From Parendozoicomonas sp. Alg238-R29 (GTDB lineage Bacteria > Pseudomonadota > Gammaproteobacteria > Pseudomonadales > Endozoicomonadaceae): a stretch of 60,272 nucleotides of DNA. Location: NCBI RefSeq assembly GCF_947331445.1, contig NZ_CAMZOG010000018.1, positions 1-60,272 of the forward strand. Reading direction: 5' to 3'. The notes below the pieces were generated by a model that saw only the letters and a list, made by a program, of their open reading frames with translations, did not search any database and was not told the origin of the DNA. The translations under genes and the position numbers were made by a program. This document shows, in pieces, positions 28,371-36,544 of the stretch. The first letter of the stretch is position 1. The number at the start of each line of letters is the position of its first letter.

Positions 28371-30119
28371 ATGGAGCCGGGCAAGCACATTCCTCTGAAA
28401 ACATTTGGTGCAGGCAATACAATACAGCCAAAATTCACCGAGGATCAGGAAACACACTTCTCCCAGGAGGTGACCGCTAAGGGATTAAAGGTCAGTGTCT
28501 TGCCTGAAGACCAGGTGAAAGCCTATCTTCCCAAAGAACGGCAGGCATTTTCCGGGATTGCATTGCAGCAACGACAAGTGACCGACAGGCCGATAAAGGC
28601 TGGCTTTTTCAATCGTTTGATCAGTTTTATCCGAGGCCAACCCAATGCACAACAGAAAGCTGAACTCTGGGACACCTTTCAAAGGTTGGAAAAGAGCTTC
28701 ACCATGGCCACTGGTAATACCACGCAATCCATAGAAAAAAGCCACTCTGGAGGGATCACAGTTAACCGTGAATCTGAGGGCGCTAAAGCGTGTGCCTTGA
28801 TGGTTTCATCAGGGCTCGCAAAGGTTGTGGAACAAAATGATGAGCGCAACACCTTAACCATAGTTTTTCTTAGGCCTGATAATCTGAATCAACAAACCAG
28901 AGGCATGGAAGCCCTTGCACAATGCTGCCCGGTTTTCGTTTGTGAAAGTGGTTCCCTTGATTGGGGAAAAATGGTGAAAGTTGATCAATCTCTACCATTG
29001 GGTCGATTAAAGCATACTGGAGTGCTATCTGAGTCTGGGCAGCCGATCAGTGATTGGTTTAAGTCCTCGAAAGTCATCGCTGATTTAGAAGATCTGGCCA
29101 CTATCAGAGCCCCGTTAGAAGGCAAGCTTGCCAAATTTTCACCTCCCAAAGACAGTGAGAATCAATGGGATTTGGCTAGACGAAGAATGAACGAACTGGC
29201 AGATATTGCTTTTCATGAAGGGCTACTGGATTTAGTTAATCTGCTGCGGGGCAAGACAAAAACGGTCAGTCTAATGGGTACACAGCAATGGCAGGAGATG
29301 GTCGACCAGGTCAATTCTTATCATCCTTTATTTGCGAACAAACTTTCCGAGGTTACACCAAATTATTCTGAATCTTTCACGATGGGCCATGATGTTCAAT
29401 ACCATCAACCACCTGACCATCAACAATTAAAAGACTTCCTGAAGCAACACGGCCTTATGCAAAAAGCAGTTACACTCAAACAAGTAGCCGAAATTCAAGC
29501 CAGCCAAGAACAAGCACTATTTCCCATTCAGGCCGCTTTCACCAAAGCGGTTGAGAAAAACATATGGTCAGAACTGAAGGGAGCATTTGTTGCCCTTGAT
29601 CTACCTGAGGGTAAACCAATTGATCTTGAGCGCGTACAACAGGGAATGACAAAGCTTCGCCGCATTAATCCTGACTTATATGCTCGCTGCCTGGATGACA
29701 GCCAGAGAGCCGGAGCTATTGCAGACGCGGAAGCTCGACTGGAGCGTTTTGCAACAACAAAAAAAGAGCTGGCAAAGGAACATAACCTGGATAAAGACCC
29801 TGACCTGATTCGCTTAATGGCAAGAGAGCTGGTTGTTCCTGACGAAATTATTCCAGGAGCTGAAGGCGATTCAGCTCCACCGAAGAGTGTAGATAAAGAA
29901 ATTATGAATCCCGCTAAGGAACTTAAAATCGTCAAAGCCTATGACATGATCGTGAACTATCTACAGGCCAGTAAAAGTGGGAAGGCTTCCATGGAAGATA
30001 TGCAGGATCAGGCCATTACAGAGGCTCTGACCAACGGTGTAACTCTTTCTATGCAGAATTGGCAAAGCGGCATTACAAAGGTTCCGATCAATGCTTCAAC
30101 GCCAACTCCCAGAGGTTAA
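28371..30119 (+). CDS. Unknown 582-residue protein
   Basis: I do not recognise this protein. The ATG at 28371 has AAGGA 7 bases upstream and is preferred to 28254, which lies inside the metY start. The product is hydrophilic and mostly helical, without a signal peptide or membrane segment. The C-terminal 200 residues (RVQQGMTKLRRINPDLYARCL, ARLERFATTKKELAKEHNLD) look coiled-coil. It stands alone, divergent from metY and followed by a strong terminator. The layout resembles the unknown proteins at 12-16.7 kb. Confidence 0.65.
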   Translation: MEPGKHIPLKTFGAGNTIQPKFTEDQETHFSQEVTAKGLKVSVLPEDQVKAYLPKERQAFSGIALQQRQVTDRPIKAGFFNRLISFIRGQPNAQQKAELWDTFQRLEKSFTMATGNTTQSIEKSHSGGITVNRESEGAKACALMVSSGLAKVVEQNDERNTLTIVFLRPDNLNQQTRGMEALAQCCPVFVCESGSLDWGKMVKVDQSLPLGRLKHTGVLSESGQPISDWFKSSKVIADLEDLATIRAPLEGKLAKFSPPKDSENQWDLARRRMNELADIAFHEGLLDLVNLLRGKTKTVSLMGTQQWQEMVDQVNSYHPLFANKLSEVTPNYSESFTMGHDVQYHQPPDHQQLKDFLKQHGLMQKAVTLKQVAEIQASQEQALFPIQAAFTKAVEKNIWSELKGAFVALDLPEGKPIDLERVQQGMTKLRRINPDLYARCLDDSQRAGAIADAEARLERFATTKKELAKEHNLDKDPDLIRLMARELVVPDEIIPGAEGDSAPPKSVDKEIMNPAKELKIVKAYDMIVNYLQASKSGKASMEDMQDQAITEALTNGVTLSMQNWQSGITKVPINASTPTPRG

Positions 30120-30124
30120 GATAG

Positions 30125-30149
30125 CAGCCCCAACGAGTCATTGGGGCTG
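30125..30149. terminator. Convergent terminator
   Basis: CAGCCCCAA pairs with TTGGGGCTG across a 7-base loop, 5 bases after the + strand stop and 7 bases before the end of the oxidoreductase gene. Confidence 0.8.
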
Positions 30150-30155
30150 ATGCTT

Positions 30156-32477
30156 TTAAGCAATTTTCTCCACACGGGCTGGCACATATTTGTGCCATGG
30201 TGTGCCAGCAAAGAAATCCCTATCTGAAGATGAAGTCAGCTCGTTAGGTGAAACCCCAACCCGAACCTCTTCACCATTTTCTTTTCGGTAATCCAAACCA
30301 ACGCCATTTGGCAGAGAGATAAAACCAGGCCGCTGGATAGTAGTGATTTCTATATGGGTTTCAGCAGTGCCGGTTTTGGTAGTGATCTTTACATCTTCAC
30401 CATTCTCCAGCTCCAGTTTCTCCGCATCTTGCGGGTGAATATAGAGGCTGGCGATCTTGTTCTTCTTATCCCAGGATGCGTCCCGAATAATTGTGTTGGC
30501 GGTTTCTGCACGACGCTGCCCCGCTGTGAGTACCAGTGGGAACTCTACTGTAGGTTTCAATTGTGCGACATCCAGTGAAGTCATCTGTGGATACAGCTCT
30601 TTCAGATACAACTGAATCCGCTTATCCGGCTGGCGCATACGCTTCCAGCTATCTTCATAGTTTCTGGAGTCACTGAACACAAAACCAGATGCTTTGTTTA
30701 GAACGGCATCAAACATCTTTTCACCAGCCGCCCACTTGGAACCGGTAAATCCAGCATTGGCTGCATACTGTGAATTCTTGCGCACAAACTGATGACTCAA
30801 TGCCCAGAAGAATGCAGTCGAAGCGGCTTTACCACCTTTCAGGGTTGGACCAAGAGTTCTGTACATGAGTGGTGCAGCAACCTTCATTAATTCCGGTTTC
30901 ATTGCCAGTAGTGGCATAAACACTGCTGCAAAGGCTTTGTGACCTAGTTTTGCGGCAGCCTTGAGTATGCGAACGTGAGATTTTTTCAAACCACCCAGTT
31001 CTTCCAGAATCCGCGTGTGGATCTCTGCTTCCATCAATGTTCCAGGTAATGGATCTACAACAGGCTGACGCAACTGGAAGAAGTTCCTCGGGAATTCAAC
31101 ACTGAAGAACACACATTCATACTTCTCATAAGAACTCGAAGCTGGCAGAACATAATTGGCCTGACGGGCGGTCTCGGTCATTGCCACATCAACAACAACC
31201 GAAAACTCCAATGCCTGCATGGCTTCACGCATACGAACACTGTTTGCATAAGAATGAACGGGGTTGGAGCTTTCTATAAACGCCGCCCGGAAACGGTTAG
31301 GGTGATCAGTAAGAATCTCATCCGGAATAGTATTGCAGGGAATCAGGCCAGTAATAATCTTTGAACCTAATACTGGGCTAACCTTTTCAAGCTTCACCTT
31401 CTGGTTGCCACCTGCAGACACATCCCCTTTACTGGCATCAGTCACTGACACAAACGGCACAGCAATATTATTAGCGCCTTTCTTGGAAAAGTTGCCGGTG
31501 ATCACATACATAATGCGCTGGAGATAGCTGACTACTGTTGAGTTCAGGTTTTGCTGAACACCAAGGTCTTCGAATACCGCTGCAGATTGCGCTGTGGCTA
31601 TACGACGGGCGGTCTTACGAATCAGTTCTTCATCCAATTCACAGATGGCTGCATATTCCGCAATGGAGAGAGTTTCAAAGTGAGAGCGAATCTCTTCAAA
31701 ACCTTTAGTGTGCTGTTCAATAAAGGCTTTATCTTCTAGACCTTCCTGAATAATGGTGGCAATCAGTGCTGATATGCACCATGCATCAGTGCCGGGTTTC
31801 AGTTGCAGGTGGAAGTCTGCCAACTTAGCGGTATCGGTCAGGCACGGATCCAACACAACCATGGAACGCTTTGGGTCTTTAGCGATTTCTCTTAGAACCT
31901 TACGAGACTGAGGGAACCCATGAGCCTGCCATGGGTTCTTGCCGATGAAAACGGCGACTTCAGTATGATCAAAATCACCGTGAGGGCCACCACCAAACAT
32001 CTTGCCAGCCACCCAGAACTCACCAGTTTTCTCCTGAGCCAAAGCGTTGGTGCGGTACTTCACACCGAGGTATTTAAGAATGGCATCACTGTATGCACCA
32101 CCAAGGTGGTTACCCTGACCGCCGCCACCAATAAACAGAATCTTCTCACCGCCATATTTTTGCTGGATACCCTTCAGACCAGCAGCAACTTCTTTAATAG
32201 CAACATCCCAACTTACAGCTTCGTAAGTGCCATCAGGTTTTCTACGCATGGGGGTATTCAGGCGGTCAGCACCCATCTGGTAATAATTCAGGCGCGCAGC
32301 TTTGTTACAGAGATAACCTTCAGAGGCAGGGTTATCTTTATCACCTCGGATTTTCAAAAGCTCGCGGCCATCTTTGCCGCCGGTTTTGATTTCCAAACCA
32401 CAGTTGATACTACACAGGGCGCAGGATGACTTTTTAAACTCGGGATCTTTCACAGGCTGGGCAGTTGCGTTGGCCAT
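30156..32477 (-). CDS. Molybdopterin-dependent oxidoreductase
   Basis: The 773-residue protein belongs to the DMSO reductase/formate dehydrogenase superfamily. An N-terminal [4Fe-4S] site is formed by C19, C22, C26 and C57. GGGGQGNHLGG, GKNPWQAHGFPQSR and the C-terminal molydopterin-binding domain (TAGQRRAETANTIIRD, HPQDAEKLELENGEDVKITT) follow. There is no Tat motif, so it is probably cytoplasmic. The substrate is unknown; no partner subunit is adjacent. The divergent HxlR regulator gene is broken, so its former control may be lost. Confidence 0.88.
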   Translation of the reverse strand: MANATAQPVKDPEFKKSSCALCSINCGLEIKTGGKDGRELLKIRGDKDNPASEGYLCNKAARLNYYQMGADRLNTPMRRKPDGTYEAVSWDVAIKEVAAGLKGIQQKYGGEKILFIGGGGQGNHLGGAYSDAILKYLGVKYRTNALAQEKTGEFWVAGKMFGGGPHGDFDHTEVAVFIGKNPWQAHGFPQSRKVLREIAKDPKRSMVVLDPCLTDTAKLADFHLQLKPGTDAWCISALIATIIQEGLEDKAFIEQHTKGFEEIRSHFETLSIAEYAAICELDEELIRKTARRIATAQSAAVFEDLGVQQNLNSTVVSYLQRIMYVITGNFSKKGANNIAVPFVSVTDASKGDVSAGGNQKVKLEKVSPVLGSKIITGLIPCNTIPDEILTDHPNRFRAAFIESSNPVHSYANSVRMREAMQALEFSVVVDVAMTETARQANYVLPASSSYEKYECVFFSVEFPRNFFQLRQPVVDPLPGTLMEAEIHTRILEELGGLKKSHVRILKAAAKLGHKAFAAVFMPLLAMKPELMKVAAPLMYRTLGPTLKGGKAASTAFFWALSHQFVRKNSQYAANAGFTGSKWAAGEKMFDAVLNKASGFVFSDSRNYEDSWKRMRQPDKRIQLYLKELYPQMTSLDVAQLKPTVEFPLVLTAGQRRAETANTIIRDASWDKKNKIASLYIHPQDAEKLELENGEDVKITTKTGTAETHIEITTIQRPGFISLPNGVGLDYRKENGEEVRVGVSPNELTSSSDRDFFAGTPWHKYVPARVEKIA

Positions 32478-32642
32478 GGGCTGCAGGCTCCGCTTGATGA
32501 TGCAGCTGCTTTAAGTGCAGATGCTGATTATTGTAATAATTATTATGTGACGCTTAATGAGTGATATTAAGCGTTCCATAATGGAACCTGTCAAATAGTT
32601 TGCAAACGAACCATATCAAAACAAGATAGTGGGAGGCTATGT

Positions 32643-33211
32643 ATGCGTTGGGGTGAGGTGAGGTGAGGTGAGGTGAGGTGAGGTGAGGTGAGCTCACAGT
32701 CTTGCTCAATTGCACGATCAGTCGCAATTTTCGGTGACCGGTGGACGCTGTTAATTCTGCGAGAAATCTTTGTGAAGGTTTGCCGTTTCTCAGAATTGCA
32801 GGCAACGCTTGGCATAACCAGGCACCGCCTTTCAGAACGGCTGATACGTTTGATGGAAGCCGATATTCTTTACAAAGAACTCTACGACGAAAGCCGTAAA
32901 CGCTATCAGTACAAACTCACTGAAAAAGGTCTGGAGCTATATCCCATTCTTATAGCTATTGCTCAGTGGGGGGGGATAAGTGGGGGGATAAGTGGGAGTC
33001 AGACGACGATGGTGCTCCCATGGAGTACATTCACAAAGACTGCGGCAAACTCACGAAACCAGTACTGAGCTGCAGCGAATGCGGAGAACAAATGCATGCC
33101 CGTAATACTATGGCTAAACCAGGGCCAGGTATTCTTAAGAAAATTGCCCGAGGAGAGAGTACGGGTCTGGATATAGAGCTCTACTCAAAGAAAATACTTC
33201 ATTCGAAATAA
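32643..33211 (+). pseudogene. HxlR-family regulator, repeat-expanded and frameshifted
   Basis: The HxlR helix-turn-helix core is clear: QSCSIARSVAIFGDRWTLL, ITRHRLSERLIRLMEADILY and YQYKLTEKGLELYPILIAIA. From the ATG at 32643 the natural reading MRWGEV joins SSQSCS if only two GGTGA units are present; the eight present introduce a TGA. A GTG at 32688 inside the last unit could still start translation. A second lesion at 32967-32993 is a near-duplication (T+8G+ATAAG before T+6G+ATAAG). It shifts the frame, and the true C-terminus (DKWESDDDGAPMEYIHKDCG onward) continues in another frame to 33211. Confidence 0.85.
32652..32691. repeat. Pentanucleotide repeat (GGTGA)8
   Basis: Eight exact copies of GGTGA occupy 32652-32691, at the start of the HxlR coding sequence. 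A 5-bp unit changes the reading frame with each gain or loss. Each copy also offers a GTG codon and an AGGTGA sequence like a weak ribosome site. Confidence 0.95.
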
Positions 33212-33229
33212 GCCTTGAGAGCTACAACT

Positions 33230-33280
33230 ATGACTTATGACGAGTTCAACGCATATTGCCAATCACTCTGTCTGACTTAG
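33230..33280 (+). pseudogene. 5' remnant of a MmcQ/YjbR-family gene
   Basis: MTYDEFNAYCQSLCLT followed by TAG resembles the first 13 residues of MmcQ/YjbR proteins, as I recall MTYEEFNAFCRSLP. The body of the gene is absent. It lies just after the broken HxlR gene. Confidence 0.5.
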
Positions 33281-33306
33281 AGTTAATCAATCAGCTAAGG
33301 GGACAA

Positions 33307-33342
33307 CTATCCTGACACAGCGGGCTATCCTGACACAGCGGG
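33307..33342. repeat. 18-bp tandem duplication
   Basis: CTATCCTGACACAGCGGG occurs twice in exact tandem (33307-33324 and 33325-33342), just downstream of the MmcQ remnant. Confidence 0.95.
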
Positions 33343-33404
33343 ATAGCGTGCAGTTGTTTTTTAGAGCACACGAATAGAGGGGAGGAGTTGTTTTATTCAG
33401 GTAT

Positions 33405-33437
33405 AAAAAAAGCCAGCTTCAAAGAAGCTGGCTTTTT
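33405..33437 (-). terminator. Terminator of the tRNA-Leu pair
   Basis: AAAAAGCCAGCTTC pairs with GAAGCTGGCTTTTT across AAA. On the - strand it ends in a U-run directly after the first tRNA-Leu gene. Confidence 0.9.
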
Positions 33438-33443
33438 GGAATT

Positions 33444-33530
33444 TGGTGCCCAGAAGAAGACTCGAACTTCCACGCCCTAACGGACACTAGCACCTGAAGC
33501 TAGCGCGTCTACCAATTCCGCCACCTGGGC
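33444..33530 (-). tRNA. tRNA-Leu(CAG), copy 1
   Basis: The 87-base - strand gene begins GCCCAGGTGGCGGAATTGG. The anticodon arm CTAGC-TTCAGGT-GCTAG gives anticodon CAG. It has the long class II variable arm, T arm GTTCGAGTC and encoded CCA. Confidence 0.96.
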
Positions 33531-33585
33531 ACTGCTGGTTTTAAACTTGTCAGCCAAGTTTAGCCTTAAAGGCTTGCTGAAGAGA

Positions 33586-33672
33586 TGGTGCCCAGAAGAA
33601 GACTCGAACTTCCACGCCCTAATGGACACTAGCACCTGAAGCTAGCGCGTCTACCAATTCCGCCACCTGGGC
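33586..33672 (-). tRNA. tRNA-Leu(CAG), copy 2
   Basis: This is nearly identical to copy 1; the only difference I see is one base in the variable arm (C/T at the TAACGG/TAATGG position). The two are separated by 55 bases and probably form one transcript. Confidence 0.96.
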
Positions 33673-33826
33673 ATCTTTTCAGCTACTCATTGCAAGAAAC
33701 ATTTCGAGTCGTCTCCTGCGAGCGAGGCGAATATTAGAGAGAATGGTTTTTGGTGTCAACAACTTACCGGCACCTTACTGGGGTGGCAATTACCTAAACA
33801 GGAATATCCATAACAGAAGATGACCT

Positions 33827-34192
33827 TTAGGCTGATTTCCAGTAGCCCAGATCCTGCAATGAAGGAACAAAGGGAAGCGGTGTATCCCAGTACTCTCCCG
33901 GATGCCGGATTCTGTGGGTAAAGCCGGACATTGCAAACTTCTCAACTATACCAGAAGGCTTCCGCTCTCCCGCCAGTCTGGCCACTTGGCCTATTTGCGT
34001 ATACTGCCTTTCTCTGTATCGCTGCAGATCCCGTTCAGCTATGCCGCTGTCTCGCTAGGTTTGTTCCTGCCATTTCGATGCCCTGAGCATATTTTCTGGA
34101 GTTGGAAGGTTGAGCTTCCCAGCAAAAATTTTAGCAAGCCCGGAAATACCCGCACCAATTATTGCGACAGAGATGTTTTTGTTTGAATCCAT
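33827..34192 (-). pseudogene. Remnant of a flavin-containing monooxygenase
   Basis: A - strand frame begins MDSNKNISVAIIGAGISGL, the FAD-binding GxGxxG strand, but passes after only 19 residues into AKIFAGKLNLPTPENML, like the C-terminal region of flavin monooxygenases. A TAG at 34055-34057 interrupts it. The same frame then continues (RDLQRYRERQYTQIG, SGFTHRIRHPGEYWD, FVPSLQDLGYWKSA) to a TAA at 33827-33829. A large internal deletion plus one amber change explains it. The family call is inferred. Confidence 0.6.
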
Positions 34193-34420
34193 AGAATCCA
34201 ACAGTTTCTAATTTTTTATCAAAGATAGACAGGGGTTTGATAACAGTCCTGTAGAAAAGGTCTCAATAGGTTTATGGATAATTTCTCTGGTAACAAAAAA
34301 TGTACATAAATTACAAAGCTACACATATAGACTCGGCGCAGTTACATACATTGAAAGCGAGCGCCCTTCTTTCATTTGTTCGCTTTATCTCTTTTTAAAT
34401 AGAATCCTTTCGGAGACGTC

Positions 34421-35701
34421 ATGATTAACGCCGCTCGCCGACGTAGTCTGCTTGTTGTATCTTCGCTTGCAATCGTTGTTTCTAATCAGGCTCTGGCCAG
34501 TGGTTATGAAAAAGCCACCATGTGGGATGCTAAATACAGTGCATTGGCTGGTGCCGCAACTTCATCTGTTGGTAACTCCAGTGCGATCTTTTTTAACCCT
34601 GCGGGTTTAGCATTTGCTGATTCCAACGACTTTTCTCTCCATGTTTCTCCCACTTTTTCCCGGATAGATAGCCCGGCTAATGGCTCCGACACCTTTACTG
34701 AAGGTGAGGATATGTTCGCCATGAATGGCGGTTTTACCGGCCTCTATCAACTGAATGAAAAGTTCACCCTGGGTTACGGCATTTATGGAGCTGGGGGTTC
34801 CATGTCTGAGTATGGGGATATCACGACTGGAATGGGGTCATTTGCTCAAACCGGAGATCTTTCCACCACTATAAAAATTATTGAAGCTGGTTTGGCACTG
34901 GCTTATCGCATCAATAAAAACTGGTCTGTCGGTGGTACTTATCGCCTGACCTATGCGATGGCTGATATCAATATGGCTTCAGCTACTGGTCCTGGCGATG
35001 CTGTCGGGGTGAATGTTCAGTACGAAGAAATGGATGACTGGAATACTTTTGGTGTTCGCCTGGGTGCCATGTTCCGTTCTGATAATGACCGCTGGGGCTG
35101 GGGTATTGACTACCGTTCAGAAGTGGAAGCTGAGGCAGAAGGCGAAGCCGCTTTAGATGTAGGCGGACAAAACCAATACCGTGGCAGAGATATTACGGCG
35201 AAAACAACATTGCCATTCCAGATTTCCACCGGTGTTGACTACCAGATTACTGATGATGTGACTTTGTTCGGTGAAGTGACTTACAGTAATTACAGTACCA
35301 ACAAGAGTATTACATTCTCTTCTGATGACACGAATTTGCCCGTGAACGAAGTTAACCAGGAGTGGGATGATCAGTACAACTACCGGGTAGCTGTTGAGTA
35401 CACAGGTCTGGAAGACTGGGCGCTGCGTGGTGGCTATATTTACACGACATCTATCGTACCTGAAGAGTATGCCTCTCCTACTTTCTCAACACCGAGTTTT
35501 GCCCACACTATCACCTTTGGTGCAGGACGAAGTTTTATGAATGGCAAGGTTGATCTGGATCTGGCCGGTGAATACAACATTGTTGAAAACGATGATGTGA
35601 AAGGCGGCGCTATTGTTACAGACTCTGGTGCAGTTGCCCCTTCCGGCAGATATGAGTCCAAGGCTTATGCTGTGCATATGTCTCTGAGATATTACTACTA
35701 A
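34421..35701 (+). CDS. FadL/TodX (OmpP1)-family outer membrane transporter
   Basis: This 426-residue outer membrane beta-barrel imports long-chain fatty acids or other hydrophobic molecules. The signal peptide is cleaved after SNQALA. The plug motif of the family, SALAGAATSSVGNSSAIFFNPAGLAF, lies near residues 40-65 and contains the NPAG signature. The sequence ends in aromatic YYY, as needed for barrel assembly. The 228 bases upstream are AT-rich and presumably hold the promoter. A 10-bp tandem repeat starts at the stop codon. Confidence 0.9.
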   Translation: MINAARRRSLLVVSSLAIVVSNQALASGYEKATMWDAKYSALAGAATSSVGNSSAIFFNPAGLAFADSNDFSLHVSPTFSRIDSPANGSDTFTEGEDMFAMNGGFTGLYQLNEKFTLGYGIYGAGGSMSEYGDITTGMGSFAQTGDLSTTIKIIEAGLALAYRINKNWSVGGTYRLTYAMADINMASATGPGDAVGVNVQYEEMDDWNTFGVRLGAMFRSDNDRWGWGIDYRSEVEAEAEGEAALDVGGQNQYRGRDITAKTTLPFQISTGVDYQITDDVTLFGEVTYSNYSTNKSITFSSDDTNLPVNEVNQEWDDQYNYRVAVEYTGLEDWALRGGYIYTTSIVPEEYASPTFSTPSFAHTITFGAGRSFMNGKVDLDLAGEYNIVENDDVKGGAIVTDSGAVAPSGRYESKAYAVHMSLRYYY

Positions 35702-35746
35702 GAAACACTAAGAAACACTAAGAAACACTAAGAAACACTAAGAAAC
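35701..35746. repeat. 10-bp tandem repeat at the fadL-like gene's stop
   Basis: AGAAACACTA is repeated four times exactly, plus a partial fifth copy. The first unit begins with the last base of the stop codon, and every unit carries another TAA. Confidence 0.95.
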
Positions 35747-35753
35747 CTTGGTT

Positions 35754-35793
35754 AAGAGATTCAGGCGGAAATCACATAAGCCTGAATCTCTTT
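35754..35793 (+). terminator. Terminator after the FadL-type gene
   Basis: AGAGATTCAGGC pairs with GCCTGAATCTCT and is followed by TTT. Confidence 0.75.
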
Positions 35794-35847
35794 GCCGATC
35801 CGCATACAATGCTGTTTCCACACCTATAACTTCTAACAGGAATCAGT

Positions 35848-36327
35848 ATGACTCCCGCTGTTCTAGCAGCCCGTAAAGCCGGTATTTCTTATAAGGTTCA
35901 TGAGTATGGGCATGATTCGTCGTGTACTTCTTATGGAGAAGAAGCTGTAGCTGCATTGGGAATCGAGCCGGAGCGCGTATTTAAAACTTTGTTGGTTTCC
36001 CTGAATGGCGATCCGAAGAAGTTGGCGGTGGCTATTGTTCCTGTTCCCTGCAAGCTTGATCTCAAAGCCTGCTCACGAGCGTTAAAAGCCAAGAAAGCAG
36101 AGATGGCTGATCCGGCAATTGCCGAGAAAACCACAGGCTATGTGGTTGGTGGAATCAGCCCATTGGGGCAGAAGAAACGTCTACCGGCTGTTATTGATGA
36201 AAGTGCCAATAACTTTGAAACCATTCATGTGAGCGCCGGTAAAAGAGGTTTGGAAATAGAGCTTTCGATGAAAGACCTTTGCACGTTGAACGGTGCGAGT
36301 TCAGCTTGCATAGCGCGCAAGGATTAA
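35848..36327 (+). CDS. ybaK: Cys-tRNA(Pro)/aminoacyl-tRNA deacylase
   Basis: YbaK hydrolyses mischarged tRNA, especially Cys-tRNA(Pro). The 159 residues show the family pattern: HEYGHDSSCTSYGEEAVAALG, RVFKTLLVSL (with the catalytic Lys) and TTGYVVGGISPLGQKKRLPAVID, the diagnostic GGxSPxGxK block. The length is standard, and it is preceded by AACAGGAAT. Confidence 0.93.
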   Translation: MTPAVLAARKAGISYKVHEYGHDSSCTSYGEEAVAALGIEPERVFKTLLVSLNGDPKKLAVAIVPVPCKLDLKACSRALKAKKAEMADPAIAEKTTGYVVGGISPLGQKKRLPAVIDESANNFETIHVSAGKRGLEIELSMKDLCTLNGASSACIARKD

Positions 36328-36544
36328 CCTGCTTTTGGCCATTTTCTGCGTCACCCAAAGTGCATTGCCAAGAGCCTTTGGCCGCGTTGCGGCATTGCCC
36401 AGGAAAGCAGGAAGGTTGGCCATGAAGGCTGGGAAATTCCTGTAAGCAACGCCAGGTTATGCTTGGCTCTTCACGATTCTTAACCTTGCGGTATTGGATC
36501 ACGGGCAGAAAACTGTTGGCTTCGATAACTATGCGATTATTTTT
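36328..36544. other. Spacer between ybaK and the BaiN/YhiN-type gene
   Basis: This 217-base convergent spacer contains frames open on the - strand, but none has convincing protein character or a ribosome site. I see no terminator hairpin with a U-tract and call nothing here. Confidence 0.4.

Noticed and set aside
31920-32429. 169-codon + strand ORF inside the molybdopterin oxidoreductase
   Set aside because: It is antisense to the conserved [4Fe-4S] domain, has no ribosome site and has no recognisable protein features.
32652-32691. Short repeat array considered as CRISPR
   Set aside because: The unit is 5 bp with no spacers; it is a simple sequence repeat. No CRISPR array or cas gene was seen in the window.
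33902-34186. 94-codon + strand ORF
   Set aside because: It is antisense to the flavin-monooxygenase remnant, whose - strand frame is more protein-like; it has no ribosome site.
36191-36502. 103-codon - strand ORF overlapping the ybaK 3' end
   Set aside because: It runs into ybaK antisense sequence and has no clear start signal or family.
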